From: Candidatus Latescibacterota bacterium
GTDB taxonomy: Bacteria; Latescibacterota; MVCY01; DTYK01
Length of the DNA stretch: 12,026 bases
Assembly: GCA_012961925.1 (NCBI GenBank)
Contig: DTYK01000256.1
Span: forward strand, 1 to 12,026
Reading direction: 5' to 3'
Under the pieces are notes generated by a model, which saw nothing but the letters and a program-made list of their open reading frames with translations, was not told the origin of the DNA and did not search any database. This document shows, in pieces, positions 6,250-12,026 of the stretch; the stretch's first letter is position 1, and each line of letters opens with the position of its first letter. The position numbers were made by a program, and so were the translations under genes.

Positions 6250-7082
6250 GGGAGATATTCCTATACGACGATCCGGCCACGGAGAACCTCCGACTTCCCG
6301 AGATAGCCGAATACCTGCGAGGGAAGCTCCCGGGGTTCAGGCTCGAGGTCAGACAGAACTTCTTCGAACATCATATCGCCAGGTTGGAGAGGGTAGAAAG
6401 GGGGAGGACGATCGATCAGGTGGCCTGGGAGATCGCCTCGAGCCGCGTGCGAGACCTGATGAGGCTGAACGATGAGATAGATTTCGAGCCCCTCTACGGA
6501 GAGGTCCAGTTCGAGAGGAGGGGGGTCATCGCCCCTTCCCGAAAACCGTTCGGGATACTTTACGATGGGTATACCTTCGTCAGGGCGTTGTACAGGTTGA
6601 TCCCGCAGGAGGAGAGAGGATCCGATCGCTTACACATGGCCTTTACCAACCAACTGATAGGGACCTGGTCGCCCGAGGATGGGAGGTACCACGCCAGGGT
6701 GATAATCTGCTCTATCCCCTGTCTGATATCCACAACCGGAGTAGTCGAGGCCCCTGCAAAACCCGGGGAGTTCTACAGGCTCAAGCGCGCCCTTGAGGCG
6801 CTCTCCAGAGGTCATGTCGATTATTCCCTTTTCGTTAAGCTCAAGGAACAATTCTCCGACAGGTTCGTAGATTACGGGGACGAGAGGTTGACCGAGATAC
6901 TTAAGGGATATGCGATGCAGGCGGTCTTCTACCACTTCTGGGGGGGGCCGTTCTGCGACGACCCGGATTGCCGCCTGTTTAACGCCCACCGGCAGGAGGA
7001 GATGATAAGGGCGCAGGTCAAATCCGGCAGGTTGTGCGATAAGCACGAGGGGATGTTGAAGCGGTCAGGGGCGCATAAGTGA
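6246..7082 (+). CDS. DUF6775-like putative metallopeptidase
   Basis: The 278-residue soluble protein matches, from memory, the DUF6775 'putative metallopeptidase' family. Visible conserved features are HMAFTNQLIGTW (130-141), RYHARVI (147-153), ISTTGVVEAPAKPGEFY (161-177) and a Cys/His-rich C-terminus. That C-terminus has FCDDPDCRLFNAHRQEE (236-252) and LCDKH (263-267), giving candidate metal ligands Cys237, Cys242, His248, Cys264 and His267 plus nearby Glu251/252. There is no classical HExxH motif, so peptidase activity is family lore rather than something shown here. GTG 6246 overlaps the thi4 stop by 4 nt, and its own stop overlaps the next gene by 4 nt. It is thus translationally coupled on both sides, tying it to thiazole synthesis and the redox genes. 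There is no signal peptide, so it is cytoplasmic. Confidence 0.7.
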   Translation: MREIFLYDDPATENLRLPEIAEYLRGKLPGFRLEVRQNFFEHHIARLERVERGRTIDQVAWEIASSRVRDLMRLNDEIDFEPLYGEVQFERRGVIAPSRKPFGILYDGYTFVRALYRLIPQEERGSDRLHMAFTNQLIGTWSPEDGRYHARVIICSIPCLISTTGVVEAPAKPGEFYRLKRALEALSRGHVDYSLFVKLKEQFSDRFVDYGDERLTEILKGYAMQAVFYHFWGGPFCDDPDCRLFNAHRQEEMIRAQVKSGRLCDKHEGMLKRSGAHK

Positions 7083-7717
7083 CCTCAGCTGAAAACCTTA
7101 ACGAGCCGAATTTTGGGGTGCACTTCACGAAAGTGCTCGTTGTATCCTGTTCGCCCAGGAAAGACGGCAATACCGAGTTGCTCCTCGAGGAGGCGGCTAA
7201 AGGGGTGTCGGATGCAGGTGCGGATGTGGAGTTTATACGCATAAGTGAGCTTAGGATTCACCCCTGTCTCGAATGCCTTGCCTGCCACAAAGACGGCAGG
7301 TGCGTCGTAGATGACGATATGCAAGTGCTCTACCCTAAACTCGTAAATATGCACGCCATAATACTCGGCTCTCCCATATTCTTCATGAGTATCCCCGCTC
7401 AGGGGAAGGCCTTTATAGACAGATGTCAGCCCTTCTGGGCGATGAAATACCTGTTGGGTAAGGAGCTCGTCCCGAAGGAGAGAACCACCCGAAAGGGGGC
7501 TTTCATATTTGTGGGGGGAACGAAACTCTCTCATCTCTTCGAGGGTGCTATCTGGGTAGTCAAGTCGTTCTTTAAGGTTATAGAGGTTGAATACGAGGAT
7601 GAGCTTTTGTTCAGGGGGATAGACGAAGAGGGAGAGGTATTGAGACATCTCGACGCTCTGAAGCTCAGCTACGAACTGGGACGCAGGATCGTCAGTTCTG
7701 TCCGGGGAAGGAGGTGA
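7079..7717 (+). CDS. Iron-sulfur flavoprotein (Isf-like, flavodoxin fold)
   Basis: The 212-residue protein has a flavodoxin-like FMN-binding fold, with the phosphate-binding loop SCSPRKDGNT (23-32) and the second flavin loop GSPIFFMSIPAQ (97-108). A compact cysteine motif, C63-x2-C66-x2-C69-x5-C75 (HPCLECLACHKDGRC), matches the CX2CX2CX4-7C motif that holds the [4Fe-4S] cluster in Isf proteins. These proteins move electrons from ferredoxin and can reduce O2 or peroxide. GTG 7079 is chosen because it overlaps the previous stop (GTGA), as at the preceding junction. An in-frame GTG at 7118 lies nearer the fold's first strand but lacks a ribosome site. Rubredoxin starts 3 nt after the stop, so an electron-transfer pairing is likely. 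Confidence 0.83.
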   Translation: MTSAENLNEPNFGVHFTKVLVVSCSPRKDGNTELLLEEAAKGVSDAGADVEFIRISELRIHPCLECLACHKDGRCVVDDDMQVLYPKLVNMHAIILGSPIFFMSIPAQGKAFIDRCQPFWAMKYLLGKELVPKERTTRKGAFIFVGGTKLSHLFEGAIWVVKSFFKVIEVEYEDELLFRGIDEEGEVLRHLDALKLSYELGRRIVSSVRGRR

Positions 7718-7719
7718 AG

Positions 7720-7881
7720 ATGTGGAAGTACAGGTGTACAGTGTGCGGATACATCTACGATCCCGAAGTCGGAAGTCCCGATTCCGGTGTCGAACCGGGG
7801 ACTCCCTTTGAGGAACTGCCCGACGGCTGGGTCTGCCCCATATGCGGAGCAGGCAAGGACCAGTTCGAGAAAGTTCCTTAG
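7720..7881 (+). CDS. Rubredoxin
   Basis: This 53-residue rubredoxin is small but complete: MWKYRCTVCGYIYDPEVG at the N-terminus and WVCPICGAGKDQFE near the C-terminus. The Fe(Cys)4 ligands are Cys6, Cys9, Cys39 and Cys42. A strong ribosome site, AAGGAGG (7708-7714), lies 5 nt upstream of ATG 7720, inside the end of the flavoprotein gene. Rubredoxins shuttle single electrons in the cytoplasm of anaerobes, commonly from flavoproteins to rubrerythrin or flavodiiron oxygen reductases. Likely partners in this window are the Isf-like protein immediately upstream and rubrerythrin at 4366-4869. Confidence 0.96.
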   Translation: MWKYRCTVCGYIYDPEVGSPDSGVEPGTPFEELPDGWVCPICGAGKDQFEKVP

Positions 7882-7925
7882 CGGGCGTCCGTATTAGGAC
7901 GATGTTCTCAGAAAGGAGAACGACC

Positions 7926-8213
7926 ATGGGAACTTATATCATGCTCAGCACGCTAACCGCCGAGGGCGCCAGGACCCTTAAAGAGAACCCCGAACGTCTC
8001 AGGGAGGTCAACAGAGAGGTGGAGGCGATGGGGGTTAAGATCCTGGCCCAGTATGCTGTGTTGGGGCCTTATGATTTCGTCAACATCGTCGAAGCCCCGG
8101 ACAACGAGACCGTGGCCCGAGTCTCTATAGATCTGTCTTCCCGGGGCAGCGTGAAGATGATGACCCTTGCGGCCGTTTCTATCGACGAGTTTATCAGCTG
8201 CCTGAAGAAGTAA
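7926..8213 (+). CDS. GYD-domain protein
   Basis: The 95-residue protein has the GYD domain fold (PF08734-like), a ferredoxin-like alpha/beta sandwich. It starts MGTYIMLSTLTAEGARTLKE and contains VLGPYDFVNIVEAP (67-80), the GYD-type core, followed by a second strand region with SRGSVKMMTLAAVS. The family has no established biochemical role. ATG 7926 is used because AAAGGAG (7912-7918) lies directly upstream and homology starts there; the longer open frame from 7842 overlaps rubredoxin. It is 44 nt downstream of rubredoxin and probably the last gene of the thi4 operon. Confidence 0.82.
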   Translation: MGTYIMLSTLTAEGARTLKENPERLREVNREVEAMGVKILAQYAVLGPYDFVNIVEAPDNETVARVSIDLSSRGSVKMMTLAAVSIDEFISCLKK

Positions 8214-8288
8214 TGGCCGGAGCACGAGCCTATAGCGGCAGGGTTGAGGGGGCCGAATAGCTGATACCCTTATTTAAAGGGGAAAACT

Positions 8289-8622
8289 ATGCCTATAGGG
8301 CAACAGGACATATTTCAAGCTGCCGTCCAGCTCGAGAGCGATGGGAGGAAGTTTTACATCGAAGCTGCCGAGAAGAGCTCAGACAAGCTGGTGCGGAGGG
8401 TATTTGAACCCCTTGCCGACGAGGCAACTGAAACACATAGAGTGGCTAAAGCAGATCTTCAGCGGGATAAAGCCCGAAGCCACGACCCCGGAGGAAGTCT
8501 ATAGGAAGCTGCGTCGCATATTCGCCGAAGCCCCCGAGGATCTGCGTAGGTCCGCCTCCGCAGCTCAGAACGACATAGAAACTTTCAGGATAGCTCTCGA
8601 AGTGGAGGAGAAGTCTATCTAG
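8289..8622 (+). pseudogene. Broken ferritin-like (rubrerythrin-family) gene: frameshift plus C-terminal truncation
   Basis: The first part, from ATG 8289, reads MPIGQQDIFQAAVQLESDGR and then KFYIEAAEKSS up to FEPLADEA. It is clearly related to the ferritin-like protein at 3875-4369, with Glu16 and the following Asp-Glu as first iron ligands. At about 8421-8432 the reading frame shifts by +1. The related sequence continues as LKHIEWLKQIF and runs through NDIETFRIALEVEEKSI to a stop at 8620-8622. The unshifted frame stops at 8502-8504. Intact relatives continue SI.FY with about 45 more residues, including the final ExxH, and these are missing here. With two lesions it is very probably a pseudogene, or the product is a non-catalytic fragment. 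A Shine-Dalgarno-like AAAGGGG precedes the start. Confidence 0.75.
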
Positions 8623-8739
8623 GGATATGCCTTATCGGGTCTGACGGCAGGCTGGAAATTTGGAATAGCCCGTCCATCCGATGACGACTGACCACGAACG
8701 ACATGGAAGAAGTTGAAACTCCGGAAAGGAGGGAGGGGG

Positions 8740-9262
8740 ATGTCGGAACGCTTCGATCCTCGTACCCTGTGGAACATAAGTTACGGGTTCTATGTGGTGA
8801 CCTCCCATTCCGCGGATGGAAAGCTCAACGGCCAGATAGCCAACTCGGTCTTCCAGGTGACGGCCGAGCCTCCTCAGATAGCGGCGGCGATAAATAAGGG
8901 AAATCTCACCCACAGATACATAGAGGAAAGCGGGGTCTTCACTGTATCGGTCCTCGCCCAAGAGGTGCCGATAGCATTCATCGGCCTCTTTGGCTTCAGT
9001 TCGGGCCGGGATGTGGATAAACTCTCGCAGGTGAACTACAAAACCAGCACGATCGGCGCTCCGATAGTTTTAGACTACGCCCTGTGTTTTTTTCGAGGCT
9101 AAGGTCATAGACGTTGGCACACATACCTTATTTGTGGGCGAGGCGATAGCAGGGGAGGTTCTGACCGAAGGCACGCCCCTGACCTATGCAGATTACCACG
9201 AAAAGAAAAAGGGCAAAGCGCCCAAGGCGGCTCCCACATACCGGGGGAACATCGAAGCATAA
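8740..9262 (+). pseudogene. Hrb-like flavin reductase, frameshifted at a T7 run
   Basis: The FMN-binding flavin reductase domain (PF01613-like) begins at ATG 8740 after GGAGGG (8729-8734): MSERFDPRTLWNISYGFYVV, then NSVFQVTAEPPQIAAAINK and ESGVFTVSVLAQEVP. At TGTTTTTTTC (seven T at 9087-9093) the frame breaks, and translation would end after LCFFRG at 9102. Dropping one T restores CFFEAKVIDVGTHTLFVGEA and on through TYADYHEKKKGKAPK to a stop at 9260-9262, giving 173 residues. This matches the flavin reductase part of Moorella-type high-molecular-weight rubredoxin (Hrb), but the C-terminal rubredoxin domain is absent and rubredoxin is encoded separately at 7720. Causes may be a real mutation, an assembly error, or transcriptional slippage at T7. 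The rest of the sequence shows no other decay. Confidence 0.8.
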
Positions 9263-9271
9263 AAGCGCGAA

Positions 9272-9898
9272 ATGGACAGCTTGTCGGAACTCGTAGAGGG
9301 CTTGAAAAAAAGCGAAGTGAAGGGCCTTGTGGACTCCCGGATAAGGGAGTTCGAGGAACTCGGGAGGAAGCCGGGCGAGGAGATCTTCAAGGAGCTGTGT
9401 TTCTGCATATTTACCGCAAATTTCAGCGCCGAGAGGAGCATAAGGATCCAACGGGAGATAGGAGATGGCTTTCTGTCCCTTCCGGAGCCCCAGCTGGCGG
9501 AAAAGCTGAGGGAACTCGGCCACAGGTACCCCGAGGCGAGGGCGAGGTATATCGTATCGGCGAGGAAATACGGGGATTCTCTGAGGGACATCATAGCCGC
9601 CTTCAACTCGGAGGGCGATGCGAGGGAATGGCTGGTCAAAAACGTAAAGGGGATAGGATATAAAGAGGCGAGCCATTTCCTCAGGAATATAGGGTATAAG
9701 GACATAGCAATCATCGACTTTCACATAATCGACGTTTTAGCCAGGCACGGGTTGATAGAGAGGCCCGAGACGCTGACGAAGAGGAGGTACTTGGAGATCG
9801 AGGGCTTGTTGAGAAAAATCGCGGAAGGGCTAAATCTGACCTTAGCGGAGCTAGATCTCTACCTTTGGTTCTCCGAGACCGGGAAGGTGTTGAAATGA
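9272..9898 (+). CDS. ogg: 8-oxoguanine DNA glycosylase/AP lyase (Ogg2 type)
   Basis: The 208-residue HhH-GPD protein removes 8-oxoguanine from DNA and nicks the abasic site. The helix-hairpin-helix and catalytic Lys are in VKGIGYKEASHFLRNIG (125-141, Lys131). The catalytic Asp is Asp149 in IIDFHIID. The C-terminus ends WFSETGKVLK, and in the archaeal and bacterial Ogg2 group the terminal Lys takes part in guanine recognition. Length and motifs fit the M. jannaschii Ogg-like group. ATG 9272 lies 9 nt after the flavin reductase stop, but its ribosome site is poor, so expression may depend on coupling to that frameshifted gene. Its place beside oxygen-defence genes fits repair of oxidised bases. 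Confidence 0.88.
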   Translation: MDSLSELVEGLKKSEVKGLVDSRIREFEELGRKPGEEIFKELCFCIFTANFSAERSIRIQREIGDGFLSLPEPQLAEKLRELGHRYPEARARYIVSARKYGDSLRDIIAAFNSEGDAREWLVKNVKGIGYKEASHFLRNIGYKDIAIIDFHIIDVLARHGLIERPETLTKRRYLEIEGLLRKIAEGLNLTLAELDLYLWFSETGKVLK

Positions 9899-10014
9899 CA
9901 GATCGGCGTCGGCATGTGTGGTCGACTTCGGGGGCCTTGTCCGACAGCTAATGGAGGGAGGAAGCAACTGCTGATGGAAACCGTGCCAAACTATGACAGA
10001 CTGTGTAAACGCAC

Positions 10015-10043
10015 TTGACAGGCTTCTAATTCTATGTTATATT
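10015..10043 (+). promoter_or_regulatory. Consensus sigma70 promoter of the IS607 element
   Basis: TTGACA (10015-10020) and TATATT (10038-10043) are separated by exactly 17 nt, making this the closest-to-consensus promoter in the window. The predicted start near 10050 falls only about 7 nt before ATG 10057, so the GGAGG at 10045-10049 would be just outside or at the very 5' end of the message. The MerR-like domain of TnpA could bind here, but no clear operator palindrome is visible. Confidence 0.75.
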
Positions 10044-10056
10044 TGGAGGCGATGAA

Positions 10057-10239
10057 ATGGAGGTTCAGGAAGTGACTAAAGACTATGTGATCATAGACGG
10101 TGAGAAAATCTATTTTGATGAGCCATTTGATGAGGAGCCAAGCAAGGAAGACTTCGAGAGATGGCTTCGTCGTGTAGAGAGTTTGCTGGAGACGCTTTTT
10201 TGTTTGAAGGCGACAGATGAGGCTGTACACCCCAGCTGA
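10057..10239 (+). CDS. Small hypothetical protein leading the IS607 element
   Basis: This 60-residue acidic ORF has a beta-rich N-terminus (VTKDYVIIDGEKIYFDEPF) and a predicted amphipathic helix (KEDFERWLRRVESLLETLF, about 32-50). TGGAGG (10044-10049) lies 7 nt upstream of ATG 10057, and a consensus promoter precedes it. Its 3' end overlaps tnpA by 23 nt in another frame, so the last residues are probably not conserved, and its translation could feed ribosomes into tnpA. I do not recognise the family, and no function is proposed. It may be a real accessory or regulatory peptide, or only a translated leader. Confidence 0.55.
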   Translation: MEVQEVTKDYVIIDGEKIYFDEPFDEEPSKEDFERWLRRVESLLETLFCLKATDEAVHPS

Positions 10240-10876
10240 GGCTGCTGAGAAGTTTGGGATTAGTCGTCGCTCCCTCATTCGCTACGAGGAAGAGGGACTC
10301 ATTAAGCCTATTCGTACTCCTGGAGGACAAAGGCGTTATCCAGAATCTGAGCTTCTGCGTTTGTATGGACTTGAGGCTGTAACCGAAAGAGTTGGAAACA
10401 GGGCCGGTTTGTATAGCCGTGTTTCAACGCGAAAACAAGCCGATGCCGGAAACTTAGAGCGCCAAACGCGGAGACTAAAAGAATATGCTCAAGCTGCCGG
10501 TTATGAAATAGTAGGTGTCTACGAGGAAATAGCAAGCGGTCTGAACGAGAATCGCCGTCAGCTGAGGAAGTTATTGAGGGCGGTGATTGGGGGAAAGATT
10601 GACATTGTTCTGGTTGAGTACAAAGACCGACTTGCTCGTTTTGGGTATGCCTATCTTGAGCTTCTATGTGCATCTCGTGGGGCGCGGATTGAGACCATTG
10701 AGGAAAAAGCTTCTGAGGATGAAAATGAGGAACTGGTTAAGGACTTGATTTCAGTTATAGCTTCTTTCAGTGCAAGACTCTACGGAAGGCGGGGCGGGCG
10801 CAAAGCCAAAAGAGAACTGGAGGAACATCTACGCGGTGAAGACAACGATACAGGGTGTTCTAATCAGGCTAACTGA
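10217..10876 (+). CDS. tnpA: IS607-family serine recombinase TnpA with MerR-type HTH
   Basis: The 219-residue transposase has an N-terminal MerR-like winged helix (residues 1-50: YTPAEAAEKFGISRRSLIRY, then the TPGGQRRYPESEL wing). A small serine recombinase catalytic domain follows from about 62. The nucleophile is Ser70 in GLYSRVSTRKQ. Active-site arginines include Arg67 and Arg68 region residues and those in EYKDRLARFGY. This HTH-first order is the hallmark of IS607 transposases, which move by strand exchange through a circular intermediate with little target specificity. ATG 10217 follows AAGG at about 10207-10210. The 3' end overlaps tnpB by 41 nt. The gene appears intact, so the element may be active. 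Confidence 0.9.
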   Translation: MRLYTPAEAAEKFGISRRSLIRYEEEGLIKPIRTPGGQRRYPESELLRLYGLEAVTERVGNRAGLYSRVSTRKQADAGNLERQTRRLKEYAQAAGYEIVGVYEEIASGLNENRRQLRKLLRAVIGGKIDIVLVEYKDRLARFGYAYLELLCASRGARIETIEEKASEDENEELVKDLISVIASFSARLYGRRGGRKAKRELEEHLRGEDNDTGCSNQAN

Positions 10877-12026
10877 TGAGCAGCGCGAAGCCATCGAAGA
10901 TATGATTCGTCGCTTCGAGAGTGCAACGCGCTATGCCTATGCTCGTATCTGCGATGATGTGCCCATTTTGGACATTGAAAAAGACGTGATGCAAAAGTTC
11001 AATCTCAACTCACGATGGGCTAAAGACGCTGTATCACGGGCAAAAGCGACGTATGCTGGTGCTGAGAAGTTGGTCGAGAAAGGCAAACTTGAATCGCCGC
11101 GCAAGCTCATATGGGGCGGTCGCAAGAACTTCGAGCGTCGCAGCAAGGGAGAACTAAGCAATGAGGAGTGGCGATGCATTCGTTCCAGTCAATTCTGGTC
11201 AAGGGGCGACAAGTCAAAAGGTGGCAATCTAAATCTTAGAATTGAACCCGGAGTTGAGGATTATTGGCTCCGTATCACAATTGGCAATCGTCAGTGGATT
11301 AGATGCCGGTTGTGGATTCCTGAAAAGTTCAGGATGATGTTGAATGCCCATCTGAATAGTGAACCCTGCTACACCGTTCGTGTCAAACGTGGAACGGATA
11401 ACCGTTATCGGGTCTATATCACTTTTGATGTAGAGATCCCGATCCAAAGTGTTGGTTTGGAAGCCGGTGCAATTGGAGTTGACTTGAATCCGTCAGGACA
11501 AGCGTGGGCTGAGACGAACGCTCAAGGACAGTTGCTGAGCAAGGGTTGGACCAATACACCAGAGCTGCAACACGCTCGGCGAGGGCGGCGGGATTGGTTG
11601 ATTGGACAGACGGCGCATCAGATAGTTGATCTGGTCAAGTCAACAGGCAAGGGACTAGTTGTCGAGCAACTTGAGTTCAAACGAGATAAAGATCGGGGGC
11701 GGAAACTCAATCGTATTTTTAACAACTTTGTCCACAGCCGCTTGATTGAGGCCATCCTTAGAGAAGCACAGCAACAAGGGGTGGTAGTTAAACAAGTCAA
11801 TCCGACTTTTTCGTCTGTTATCGGACGAATGAAATACCAAAGAGTATATCCCCACCTCGCGGTTCATGAAGCTGCGGCTTATGTTTTGGCGCGGCGTGGA
11901 TTAGGATTCATCGACATGCCAACAGGCTCGCAGCGGGAACTTGCTATGAAAGCTACGGAAGCAAGACGTGGCAAGGGGAAGCTGCACTACTGGGCCTTTT
12001 GGCAGTCGTTGAAGAGGGCCGCTAAC
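10836..12026 (+). CDS. tnpB: TnpB-like RNA-guided nuclease (partial, runs off the window)
   Basis: The frame is open for 397 codons from GTG 10836 to the window end with no stop. GTG is chosen because TTIQGVLIRLTDEQREAIE is a typical TnpB/OrfB beginning and GGAGG (10819-10823) lies upstream, though spacing is long. The RuvC-like catalytic domain shows Asp216 in IGVDLNPSG (RuvC-I) and Glu277 in LVVEQLEF (RuvC-II). The third block has VNPTFSSVIGRMKY followed by HLAVHEAAAYVLARRGLGF, where His344-Glu345 occupy the place of the usual Asp. The CxxC...CxxC zinc finger normally inserted after VNP is absent. Known TnpBs use an omega-RNA from the element's right end to cut DNA and maintain the element. 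Activity here is uncertain given the altered site. Confidence 0.85.
   Translation, partial: MKTTIQGVLIRLTDEQREAIEDMIRRFESATRYAYARICDDVPILDIEKDVMQKFNLNSRWAKDAVSRAKATYAGAEKLVEKGKLESPRKLIWGGRKNFERRSKGELSNEEWRCIRSSQFWSRGDKSKGGNLNLRIEPGVEDYWLRITIGNRQWIRCRLWIPEKFRMMLNAHLNSEPCYTVRVKRGTDNRYRVYITFDVEIPIQSVGLEAGAIGVDLNPSGQAWAETNAQGQLLSKGWTNTPELQHARRGRRDWLIGQTAHQIVDLVKSTGKGLVVEQLEFKRDKDRGRKLNRIFNNFVHSRLIEAILREAQQQGVVVKQVNPTFSSVIGRMKYQRVYPHLAVHEAAAYVLARRGLGFIDMPTGSQRELAMKATEARRGKGKLHYWAFWQSLKRAAN

Larger units (their letters stand above)
10015..12026 (+). mobile_element. IS607-family element (tnpA + tnpB), right end beyond the window
   Basis: The promoter, small ORF, MerR-serine recombinase and TnpB gene make up an IS607-type element. 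Its composition is visibly less G/C-rich than the backbone. Arg is coded mainly by CGN in tnpB, against AGG in neighbouring genes, which supports horizontal acquisition. IS607 elements lack terminal inverted repeats and do not produce obvious target duplications, so the left edge cannot be set exactly; it lies between 9899 and 10014. The right end, with any omega-RNA region overlapping and following the 3' end of tnpB, is outside the window. Confidence 0.8.

Noticed and set aside
9085..9093. Programmed ribosomal frameshift in the flavin reductase
   Set aside because: There is no stop-codon-assisted slippery site or downstream structure I can support. Assembly error, mutation or transcriptional slippage explain the T7 site more simply.
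1..12026. CRISPR arrays, tRNA or rRNA genes
   Set aside because: No spaced direct repeats and no tRNA- or rRNA-like conserved stretches were seen on either strand.
10057..12026. IS605 (HUH, Y1 transposase) assignment for the mobile element
   Set aside because: TnpA has a MerR-like HTH and a serine-recombinase YSRVS motif rather than an HUH/Tyr transposase, so IS607 fits.

Overview
The window looks like the chromosome of an anaerobic, possibly thermophilic bacterium. The reasons are an oxygen- and peroxide-defence set typical of anaerobes (PerR-type regulator, diiron ferritin-like protein, rubrerythrin, rubredoxin, iron-sulfur flavoprotein, Hrb-like flavin reductase), heavy use of AGG for Arg and ATA for Ile in the backbone genes, strong Shine-Dalgarno sites, and bacterial -35/-10 promoters. 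The phylum cannot be fixed from the sequence alone. Almost every gene lies on the + strand.

Layout. (1) 15-1958: a large polytopic membrane protein of the DUF6785/DUF6784 type, followed by a short degenerate stretch (1973-2141). (2) 2142-3236: a fusion of a CooT-like nickel-binding domain with an FmdE-like domain, adjacent to an ECF-transporter S component, probably a metal or metal-cofactor handling unit. (3) 3352-4869: an excellent promoter driving perR, a ferritin-like diiron protein and rubrerythrin, which together form a peroxide-stress operon. (4) 4952-5173: a stand-alone NifU C-terminal domain for Fe-S delivery. (5) 5174-5460: a noncoding stretch with an 8-bp inverted repeat at a promoter. 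(6) 5461-8213: a tightly packed run of thi4 (thiazole synthase), a DUF6775-like putative metallopeptidase, an Isf-like iron-sulfur flavoprotein, rubredoxin and a GYD-domain protein. The first three genes overlap by 4 nt each. (7) 8289-9262: two broken redox genes, a frameshifted and truncated ferritin-like gene and an Hrb-like flavin reductase interrupted at a T7 run. (8) 9272-9898: an Ogg2-type 8-oxoguanine glycosylase. (9) About 10015 to the window end: an IS607-family element with a small leading ORF, a MerR-serine recombinase TnpA, and a TnpB that runs off the window.

How the genes fit together. Regions 3-8 read as one broad theme: sensing peroxide (PerR), removing it (rubrerythrin and the ferritin-like protein, fed by rubredoxin and flavoproteins), rebuilding Fe-S clusters (NifU domain), and repairing oxidised guanine (Ogg2). 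Thi4 is an iron-dependent, oxygen-sensitive thiamin-biosynthesis enzyme placed within this theme. The IS607 element differs from its host in composition and in Arg codon choice (CGN rather than AGG), which indicates acquisition from elsewhere.

The observations most worth follow-up are a Thi4 carrying the suicide-type Cys translationally coupled to a putative metallopeptidase, the CooT-FmdE fusion beside an S component, the single-base T-run frameshift in the Hrb-like gene, and a TnpB that lacks the usual zinc-finger cysteines and has His/Glu where the RuvC-III Asp is expected.
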